64,000 nucleotides of DNA from Limnoperna fortunei (lineage: Eukaryota > Mollusca > Bivalvia > Mytilida > Modiolidae): NCBI GenBank assembly GCA_944474755.1, contig OX104111.1, positions 99,056,805-99,120,804 on the forward strand, read 5' to 3'. The notes under the pieces are model-generated. The model had not been told where the DNA came from. It ran no database searches and worked only from the letters and a program-made list of their open reading frames with translations. Shown here in pieces: positions 55,920-64,000 of this stretch (position 1 is the first letter of the stretch; every line of letters starts with the position of its first letter). Both the position numbers and the translations under genes were made by a program.

Positions 55920-57990
55920 GGAATTTAAACTGAAAAAATGGTGCTTATAAATGTAATGTAAAAAGGATTATTTGCTGCTTTAACATAAATTGTCTGATTA
56001 TTTTTGCTATTTACAGTTTTACTTTTGCTCCTATAGTTTTTTAAATTAAAAAGGAGAAAACTGATATAAATTGTTATTCAAGGGAAATAACTCCAGAAAA
56101 GTACACAACTGACAATCTTGTACCAAACGAGTTATTTGTAGGCCTTGACTTATAGATCATTTTTGCAATTTAGAGTTTCACTCTGATTTTTGGGCTATAG
56201 TATGGTTAAGTCGGGCGGGCGTGGAAAATGGGGTATCTATTTGTGTAATCAACCCTTCCTACAGTTTTCAATCCATATCATCTGCTATTATGGAAGTGTT
56301 CCAGCATGTTTCCTAATTTTCCAGACCTTGGAACTTGGTCATTTTTAAGCAAATTTGCAGAATATATTGTGTAATCAACTCCTACAGGTTTCAATCTACA
56401 ACTCTTAAACTTCACAGAAATATTGCAAATGTATTGAAATTATTATGGAATTGTTCGAGGATTTTTTATCTAATTTTCCAGACTTGGGAACTTTGCGATT
56501 TTGTTAACTGTTGAATAGTTGAATTATGTATTCCTTTATAAAATCTTAATGGTAAGTATGAGAATAATTCGTTGACAAATTTATAGTCTTAAGTTAAAAA
56601 GAAAACACTGAAAATTTCAAGAAAAATTATGAGTAAATGAAATATAATACTATAATGAGTAACTGGACAAATTTTTGTAGGCCGTGTCCTTCCGTTTATT
56701 TTTGCTATTTACAGTTTTACTCTAGCTGTTATAGCTTTAAATTTATAAGGCAAATACTTATATTTTCATAACAAAATTGTTGTTAAAGGACAAACACTCC
56801 AACAAGGATTCGTCTGACAATTTTGGACCAAATACGTTATTTAAAGGCCAAGGCCTTGTCTTGCTGATTTTTTACAATTTACAGTTTCACTCTAGTAATT
56901 AAAACTTTAAAGCTACAGGGCAAATATTTACAATTAATTAACAAAAAGTCGATCAAAGACAGAAATGGCCGGATTTCGTTAAACAGGAAGTAGGTGAGCG
57001 ACAGACCTGAAATCGAATCGCACGTTATGGGCGGCCATGCTGATGCTGCATACCAAATTTCAAGAGAATGTGATTAGTAGTTGCTGAGAAAACTGTTAAG
57101 AATATTTGTTCCCCTCCCGCACGCCGCCCACCGCCGGCAAGACATTCACCATACTATAACCCCGATTTTCACTCGGTGAAATCCGGCCAAAAATTATTAA
57201 AGGGCAATAACTTCTATAATAATTTGTCAGACAATTTAGACCAACATAGTGATTTGCATTGCCTTGCTGATCATTTTTGCAATTTACTATATCGATCTGC
57301 TTTTTAATTTTTTAAGTTATACTTCCCAACTGACAATTTTCTCAAAAATGATAACTTAATGGCAATAACTCCTACAGGTAGTTAAACAAAACTTCTGAAA
57401 TTTTTAGAAGTTGAATGTGCTGGTCATTTTAATGTAACTGGTTTTTTCTGTAGCTATATAATTTTATGAGATATTGGCCAAAACATGTGTTGACCCATGT
57501 TCTTCAAGTTATACTTGTGAAAAATAGTTCAGATTAGGGGTAGCTCTCATATACATGAACCAGTGTACTGTATTACTTTTCTATACATCATGAATCTTTG
57601 GTACTGATCCTAAAACCAAGATGGAACATAGAACCCCAGAGGCACTAAGAAAAATAGCTGGTTTCAGAAACTATTTCACTTATTTAAATCAAATTATGCA
57701 GAACTGATATCAGGGTAATTTCCTGCTATTTTCAAATGCAATGTGGCTGCTAGAGACATTGATGTTCTGATTGGCTGAAATTAAAATGAATCTTGCTCCG
57801 AAAATCTGAATGGCAAATTTAAATTGTGATACTGTAGAAATGTAAAATTTTAAGAATTTGGCGCAGATTCTGAATTCAAGATGGCCACAGCCATGGCAAA
57901 TATCCCCAGAAAACTTCCCAGAAATTATGTATCACAAACTTTGTGTAACGTTCATGTCGATTAAACTGAAGTTTTTGTAATAAGTCATGT
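55920..57990 (-). mobile_element. reversed family C-like sequence carrying family D copy 2
   Basis: AAGGGCAATAACTCC-type text at several places (56090, 57205, 57358) and TTTTTGCAATTTAGAGTTTC / TTTGCTATTTACAGTTTTAC are the reverse complement of family C copy 2 body units. A clean head or tail is not preserved; GTGAGCATTACAGGC near 57989 may be a decayed tail of another, forward copy. Family D copy 2 occupies 56945-57189. Confidence 0.5.
56945..57189 (-). mobile_element. hairpin-headed element family D, copy 2
   Basis: On the minus strand it starts TGGCCGGATTTCAC-CGA-GTGAAAATCG. The distant arm GAAATCCGGCCA is perfectly complementary to the 5' arm. Both arms carry a G-C pair where copy 1 has A-T, a compensatory change. 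It is shorter than copy 1 and is inserted in family C-like DNA. After the distant arm both copies share TTTCTGTCTTTGATC. Confidence 0.6.
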
Positions 57991-58347
57991 GAGCATTACA
58001 GGCTTTCCATGTGGAGAAATAATGGGTTTTTTTGACAAGTGTATATATAATTATGAATATAACTTACTTTATTTTTTCTCACTTTTTCCTTTCGCCCTCC
58101 CCGTTTCTCCTTTCTCCCTCTCCATTGCTCCTTTCTCCCTCCCCTTTGCTCCTTTCTCCCTCCACTTTACTCCTTTCCCCCTCTCCCTCTCTCCCTGTCT
58201 CCCACTACCCTGTCCGCCCTCTAATAAAATTAATTTATGTTTATTTAACATATATATACAATAAATACTTTTTTCTTGTCTTCTATAATATATGATGGCA
58301 GAAATGTGGCATCTTTATTACAGTACAACTCTTTTCAATTCTTTGGG
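57190..58347. repeat. decayed repeat and second pyrimidine tandem
   Basis: 57190-57990 is diverged family C-like text. 58078-58215 is a second TTTCTCCCTCC tandem on the same strand as the one at 55.1 kb. The minus-strand frame reading REKGAKGREKGAM is only this tandem. Confidence 0.55.
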
Positions 58348-58800
58348 TAGTGCATCGGTGGCCGAGTGGTTAAAGCAGTTAGTCTTCCATTGATCATGAG
58401 CTTGTCGCCACTGCAGTTGTGGGGTCGAGTCTTACTGTGGCAGGGTGTGCTCGACTCCAACCTTACTTATGGGCCTTGATAGCCAAGAGGTTAATGTAGT
58501 TTGTCTATTATTGATCACGTGGTCTGTCAACACTCAAATTGTGCATGGGTTCGAGTCTCACTGCGGGCACGACAACTTGACTCTTTATTGAATCTTAATT
58601 GACAAGGAATGCCACTTATCTTGCCTAAAGTATGGGGATTTCGCCGAGTACTCCGGCTTTGTCTCCTAATAAATCTGAACGACACGATAAATATATGTAA
58701 AACGTTGCTGTAAGTGGAGTTAAAAACAAAATTCCAACAAACAAAACAAAGTTATTTGTGACAACTGGGCGCTATGATATAGCTGAATAATGACTGAAAT
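58348..58800 (+). mobile_element. tRNA-derived SINE inserted within another SINE
   Basis: Two heads follow each other: CGGTGGCCGAGTGGTTAAAG (58361) with GGGGTCGAGTCTTACTG, then GGGCCTTGATAGCCAAGAGG (58470) with GGGTTCGAGTCTCACTG. There are also two tails: GTAAGTGGAGTTAAAAACAA (58711) and CTATGATATAGCTGAATAAT then GGAGTTAAACACTAT (58772-58816). The order head-head-tail-tail shows nesting rather than tandem duplication. Both copies are old and diverged. Confidence 0.72.
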
Positions 58801-58830
58801 TGGAGTTAAACACTATAACTTCCTACAGTA

Positions 58831-59927
58831 GTAGAAAATTTAGCTTTTATGTTGTACATTTCAATCGTATATATACTTTTACAAATGCAGTTCGTAGGAC
58901 AGAAAGTATGGGAATGGCTATACATGCAGAGCTTTATGTCGCGGTAATTCGACAATTTGTTGAAAACATTCAGTTTAATTATAAATCATAAATATTATGA
59001 TCGTAGGAAGTGCTTAAATTACGGCCTCTGATATGAATAACGCCATAGTCTACATTCGTGCATGCAGCTGTGTTTTTTGTATGGTTTGCTACGCCTCTCA
59101 ATTAACGTGGCTATCCTAGTAGAAATGTGTTTGAAATTTTACATTTGCAAGCAAGTTTTTTATCAAGGTTGTTAAGAATTTAAGTATCTAAAATGAATCT
59201 TTTAGAAAGTCCACTTCGCAGTTAAAGGTTAAAGTCGGAAACCCACGACTAGTCGAGTTCTCGCTATGCTACCACTTACTGAGTAGACTGTATTTTGTTT
59301 TCTAAATTTAAGATTAAATTAAAGAATTATGAGACAGACACTAACCAAAATTTGGACTTAAAATTCTGCATTATGAGCATTCTTAACCCCTTTATTCTTA
59401 AAATTAGTAATTTTTATAAATATTTATTTTTATTTCAATTTAATGCAGGAATAGCCGTCCATTTTTATTCAAGATTATTTTTAGTGGAGTGACTAAATTT
59501 AAGATTTGTGAGTCAGAAGAAAATCTGCCACAGATGATAAAAGAGATATAATACATTAAACAAAAATCTATGATTGACTATGTATTAATTCTTCACCGTA
59601 TTTGACATTTTCAGTGATTTTTTTCTTCATAAATTACCGTTTTTACAACTGTCAACTTGCTATGATAACAAATTTTATTATTCTGTCTTGTTGTGGATTA
59701 CTACAACAATGAATGTTTTCTTTATTTAAACTGAACAATAAAATTATTATTTCTTTTACATACTTTATAAGTATACAAGTTGATTGAATGATAAACAAAT
59801 GGCATCATTGTATAACATACATGTATATATGGTTCCTTTTAGCTGTTTATTCCAAGAACGGAACTGATAGTCTAACCTCCCATTTAACTTTTGATGCTTT
59901 ATGAAACAGTCTTTCTGATATATGCAT
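58831..59927. other. intergenic sequence, nothing recognised
   Basis: AT-rich, no supported gene or repeat; short open frames at 58800-58991 and 59295-59492 are not convincing. Confidence 0.4.
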
Positions 59928-60118
59928 TCATAATCTAAGTGTATAGTTTGTATTTACGATTTGCCTCCATTCATTCATAATCTAAGTGTATAGTTTGTAT
60001 TTACGATTTGCCTCCATTCATTCATAATCTAAGTGTACAGTTTGTATTTACGATTTGCCTCCATTAATTCATAATCTAAGTGTATAGTTTGTATTTACGA
60101 TTTGCCTCCATTCATTTG
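59928..60118. repeat. 47-bp tandem repeat, four units
   Basis: Unit TTCATAATCTAAGTGTATAG then TTTGTATTTACGATTTGCCT. Units are nearly identical, differing at GTATAG/GTACAG and TTCATT/TTAATT. Confidence 0.93.
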
Positions 60119-60348
60119 TATGCTCGCCTGTAGGTCTTTTTTCAGTTTTACTCTTCACCCATAACTCATTATCTCATTCTTGCAACCTCTATCCTTCTTA
60201 AATTTCTAAAACGCATATTTACTTTCCTTGCAGAGTTGTAGTATTTTCGGGGTCCAGAGTTTGTTTCGATTCCTTGGTTTTTTCTTGTTATGGTTCGATA
60301 ATCAGAGGCTTGTTTCGCGCAGTTTGTCACTATACCAGATATGTAGTT

Positions 60349-61306
60349 AATATTATACAATTAATGACTTTGATAAAGGTCACTATCAGGGTTTATCAGA
60401 CAGAGAAAATGTAATATTCACCGAGCCGCGAAGCGAGGTGAATATACATTTTGAGGGCTGATAAATCCTGATAGGGACCGTATATCAAAGTCGATAATTG
60501 TTTCATTATATGAATAAAACCACCATCTCCCTTGATCAGAAAAACTGAGGATGTATTTTCTACTGGAGCACCTGCTTACATCAGGAACCTATAGTTCCAG
60601 CTTACATTTTGTAATTGTTGTAATATATCGCAGAACCGACGTTTCTCCCATGTGTTGTTAGCACGCACGATGTATGTATATCTGACGTCATTGAATTGTG
60701 TACAATTAATACAATCGATTTGATTGGACGACTGTATTTATTAAGATGGCTATTGTGATTAGCTAAAACATGAAAACCAGGTCAATATCGGATTCCACTT
60801 GACTACTTTGCTGCGGAATCGTGCAACATTTTATGTAATTTTAGTACTGTTGCGATTTATCGTGACCCGAAAGTTGTTTTTAACCAATCAAAAACACGCA
60901 AAATTCTATTCATGTAATTAAAGGTCATATTAACTACATATCTGGTATCGTCGATTCTGTGTTATATTGATTCAATTATCCTCTTCTCAATATTTGAAAC
61001 TGGAATTTCATGATTATCAGCAAATTGATATCAAAATGCAGTATTAAATAAAACATATTAAGGGTAACTAGCATTACAACAATTACAAAATGTAAGCTGG
61101 GACTATCGGTTCCTGATGTAAGCAGGTGCTCCAGTAGAAAAAACATCCTCAGTTTTTCTGATCAAGGGAGATGGTGGTTTTATTCATGTAATAAAACTAT
61201 TAATGACTTTGATATACGGTCCCTATCAGGTTTTATCAGCCAGAGAAAATGTAATATTCACCGAGCCGCTTGAGACCTATATCAAAGTCATTATTGTATA
61301 ATATTG
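60349..61306. mobile_element. large foldback element with ~230-260-bp arms
   Basis: Left arm (60349-60625) and right arm (61072-61306) are inverted copies (TGTAAGCTGGRACTATmGGT and GTAAGCAGGTGCTCCAGTAG on the right strand). The left arm also contains its own foldback, from GACTTTGATaaaggtc (60366) to TATATCAAAGTC (60482-60493), with a central hairpin TATTCACC...GGTGAATA around GAGCCGCGAAGCGAG. In the right arm this inner foldback is shortened. The ~450-bp centre has no reading frame. Confidence 0.75.
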
Positions 61307-62170
61307 AACCAGAGTCAAATCAATATTCTTAAGTTTTTCATACACTAGCCTTTGGTACTGACTACTGTCAACCTTTTTTGCAGTTATTTTTTATATTTTC
61401 ATTTTCTAACATTAGAAGCAGCAAGGAAGTCAACGGTAACAATTCCTTTTGTCGGCAGACGTGTCGATAGGTTTGACCCTGTTTGATCATACATTTTAAT
61501 AGGCCGAAATTTACAACTGTTATAATCTGAAGTTAAATTTTGTGATTTGTGATTTGGTCGGATTAACAAATCCTCGCCAAAAAAGCGAGGGTACGATTAT
61601 TCGTTCTAACATTTTAACATCAGTAATTAGATCCTCACTACCAACTTATACTAGAAAATTGTCAATTTGTGACTTATCTTTTTAATTTTTAATTATAATG
61701 ATAAAAAAGTACTTTTCTCTGGGTAATTTGTGGGTGTTGCACAACTAAGCTCATTCACTGCTTTTGTAAACAACCGTTGTCTCTTGCCGTTTCACTCTTT
61801 CTACATAGTGACGCATTCATACCTCCGAGAATAATAATATCAGTCACAACATTTTTTGTGAAGTCTCCAATATTTCATCAATGCATTGCTCATATTTCAA
61901 GTCGAAGTCTTTATTGTCGGAGCTTGGCATGTATACGGAAAAAGGCAGGTTGAAGTTGGTTCACTATTTAACGTAAATAGACAGATATTTTAATATTTTT
62001 TGAAGAAATGACAATTTATTGAACATTAATGACAAATGAAAAATACAAATAACATGTTTACAGACGCTTTTCTTATTGTTTGACCTCATTGTTTGATAGA
62101 AAAAAGTTCAAAGCAAAGATTTAAAATAACAGTGCATATATAACTTTCATTAGTCAAAAAGTTTGATTGC
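61307..62170. other. intergenic sequence with a small hairpin
   Basis: At 61572-61592 CCTCGCCAAAAAAGCGAGGG forms a hairpin followed by TACGATTATTCGTTCTAAC. The second half of that (GATTATTCGTTCTAAC) also occurs at 34480-34495, so it may mark the end of another repeat family. Otherwise nothing. Confidence 0.4.
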
Positions 62171-62266
62171 ATACTTCAATTTCACGAACTTAAAGTAAAC
62201 ACGTCATCACAGGTCAACGTTCAGGGAAAGAAAAGTCACTTTGAAATGTGTTAAACGCAAAAATAC

Positions 62267-63443
62267 TCAGTAAGTCGTGTAACCCCCACACCTCCGGTAC
62301 AGTTCATTAACTCTTCTCCTCATGTTGTTGACTAAACGACGAAGTGTAGCATGTGGTAAATTCTGCCATTCATTTTGAATGGCAACATGAAGTTCTTGTA
62401 CATTTTGACAAGCAGGTGCTCTGTTATTGCTTTTACGGCCAATGATATGCCACAAATGTTCAATTGGATTCATATCGGGTGACATGGATGGCCATGGAAG
62501 ATGCTCAATAGCTTCCCTTTCGATAACATCGCGTACAATTGCAGCTCGGTGAGGTCTTGGGTTGTCATCCATATTGATGGGTCAGTTACCAAGTGCATGA
62601 TTGTCAAAATGTGGCACAATAATAGCGCGTTAATGACGTCATTTTGATATTTCTGCCCTGTCATTGTCCCATCAACCACATACAGATTCAGTTTAAAGTC
62701 GTATGAAAAGCCTCCCAACACTGTAACACCACCACCGCCAAAGGCTGTAGTGCCTATAGGATGTTGTTCTGGCTGTAAGCAGTGCCTCGTTGTCTCCAAA
62801 CGCGCATGCGCCGCCCATCAATATGACGAAGAAGGAATCTGCTTTCGTCGGTCCAGTGTACTCGTCGCCAAATTCAATTATTAAAATGGCGTTGATATCG
62901 TGCCCACTATAAACGTGCTTGGCGATGTCTCTGTGTCAACAGTGGACGTTTCAAGGGACGAAGAGCTCTCAACCTTGCTTTGTTTAGGCGACTCTGGTTG
63001 CAATATTCCAATCGTCACGAAGATATCTTGAAGTGGCAAACGGTTGGCGTTTGGCTACACGAACGAGTACTCTATTCTCCCTTTCAGATGTTTTTGGTGG
63101 TCGACCTTGCCATAGTTTCATAAAACGTCTCAAATTGAGATTTTCCTCAAATCCTTAGTTTTTCCTCAAATTTGAATTTTCCAGCAATCTGATTGGTCAA
63201 TATTTGAGTTGAAGATGAGTTGAGAAAATCCTCAAATTGAGATGTTTTATTAAACCTGGCGTTCACTAGCACGTTCCTGGATAGTTCTATTATCTCGATG
63301 ACGTTTCAGTAGCCGGGATACAACACTAAAGTGAATGCCAAAGTGTTGTGCTATCTGACGCAAGCTCTGTCCGCTATAACGCATTCCAACGATCTGCCAC
63401 TTCTCAGCTTCACTTAATTTCCATCTAGGCGTTGTAAAAATGT
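62267..63443 (-). pseudogene. Tc1-like transposase with DD34E residues, frameshifted
   Basis: On the minus strand: PRWKLSEAEKWQIVGM and a helix-turn-helix (SLRQIAQHFGIHFSVVSRLL), then RTIQERASERQ. A 141-bp MITE interrupts here, after which GRPPKTSERENRVLVRVAKR continues. Later come WTDESRFLLRHIDGRRMRVW (first D), after a shift PIGTTAFGGGGVTVLGGFSY, after another MDDNPRPHR (second D), and MSPDMNPIEHLW (E). There are 34 residues between the second D and the E, the Tc1 spacing. The C-terminus is NEWQNLPHATLRRLVNNMRR to GGYTTY. The catalytic triad survives but at least two frameshifts plus the MITE disable it. It is less decayed than the 16.8-kb copy and belongs to a different lineage. Confidence 0.87.
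63115..63255. mobile_element. 141-bp MITE inside the Tc1-like transposase
   Basis: The inverted ends are GTTTCATAAAACGTCTCAAA on the left and GTTTAATAAAACATCTCAAT on the right (complemented), and the match continues through TTGAGGATTTTC to ~38 bp. The centre is CAGCAATCTGATTGGTCAAT. It splits the transposase frame between ERQ and GRPPKT. The target duplication is unclear. Confidence 0.72.
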
Positions 63444-63655
63444 AAAGATGATGACGAAAGAGACCAGGAGATGAACACTAAATCGTTAAGGAAAACAATG
63501 CTTTTATGCGTGCTCGACTACCGTATCACAAACTGGTTTTGCTATTTAAAGATTTACCTGTCGTGAGGAGTTAATTAAAGTAACTTTCCTGTGCTCGAAT
63601 GATGGCTTTAGTACATAAATAACGCAAAGTTAATATTCATTCAGATTCGTGAAAT

Positions 63656-64000
63656 TATAAAACAAGTACTATCTTTAAAAAAGATAACCGACGCAGTAAA
63701 GATATAAATTGAGTTATGCATTGAACTACGAATCGCCTTTATTGTCATACAAATTCCGCGTTTCAATAGACCAGAAATGTTTGATGGAAATTTTTTGGGG
63801 GAAGTACTGACGGACAATTATTACTACGTGAATGAAATCATGAACCTATAAATTAAACTAGTCCCAGATGAAACGAGTTTGAAATTATTCATTTATACAT
63901 GTGTGCCCCCTTTTATTTACGTGTTTTCGATATTAACAGATTTACCAAGCATACAGTTAACCTAAAATTGATAATGTACATACAACTACATGTACTTTGC
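63656..64000. repeat. direct repeat, right copy, running off the window
   Basis: Partner of 47863-48198. The left limit falls at the probable end of the Tc1-like element. The right limit is beyond the window, so the true repeat length is unknown. Confidence 0.88.

Larger units (their letters stand above)
62176..63660 (-). mobile_element. second Tc1-like transposon, borders uncertain
   Basis: Centred on the transposase relic at 62267-63443. AATTTCACGAA near 62178 and its complement TTCGTGAAATT near 63648 may be the inverted ends. The flanking TA dinucleotides do not line up cleanly, so the borders are tentative. A 141-bp MITE is inserted in it. Confidence 0.5.

Noticed and set aside
60169..60360. 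63-codon minus-strand frame next to the foldback
   Set aside because: No motif, and it abuts inverted-repeat DNA.

Overview
The window looks like AT-rich nuclear DNA of an invertebrate animal, most likely a bivalve mollusc. That placement is an inference from three things: very long introns, dense molluscan-style repeats (hairpin-headed elements with internal tandem modules, tRNA-headed SINEs, a SINE-like element ending in a TTAAACACCATTAATCAATC-type tail), and a short GC-rich repeat near 50.67 kb of a kind I associate with mussel genomes. There are no bacterial-type operons, no CRISPR array, and no functional rRNA or tRNA gene that I can see.

Host gene (+ strand, 737-40767). Eleven exons with good splice sites and compatible phases encode the last 566 residues of a coiled-coil plus degenerate kinase protein. 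It most resembles STK31 (TDRD8), a germline Tudor/kinase-family protein. The 5' part, which would carry the Tudor domain, lies upstream of the window. The kinase catalytic loop reads HGEINPCN instead of HRDxKxxN, and DFG is replaced by DFS, so the domain is predicted to be a pseudokinase. One exon, for the start of the kinase N-lobe, was not found. Exon 8 ends inside a 40-bp minisatellite that has copied its splice donor five more times.

Introns, in order. 2.0-10.5 kb: a 35-bp satellite interrupted by a 4.28-kb TA-flanked element, itself mostly a 52-bp satellite with a duplicated 24-mer higher-order unit. 11.8-14.3 kb: a hairpin-headed element (family A) containing another (family B). 16.6-18.1 kb: a dead Tc1-like transposon. 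18.2-19.3 kb: a 65-bp minisatellite carrying a SINE-like insertion with perfect target duplications. 22.4-24.9 kb: a dead Tigger/pogo transposon. 28.6-29.0 kb: family D. 32.8-40.2 kb: families C, B, B, C and A.

Downstream of the gene (40.8-64 kb) I see no intact host gene. The region holds more B, C and D elements, three loci of a tRNA-derived SINE, and two 41/47-bp palindromes each flanked by its own 7-bp duplication. It also holds a gutted MULE transposase gene whose N-terminal zinc-binding exons survive, a ~1-kb foldback structure, a second dead Tc1-like transposase carrying a MITE, and a ~340-bp sequence present at 47.9 kb and again at the right edge.

The most interesting pattern is that repeat families A, B, C and D share one end design. 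A 5' arm can pair imperfectly with an adjacent arm (a terminal hairpin) or perfectly with a distant 3' arm, and a second short hairpin follows the distant arm in A, B and C. The distant pair covaries between copies.
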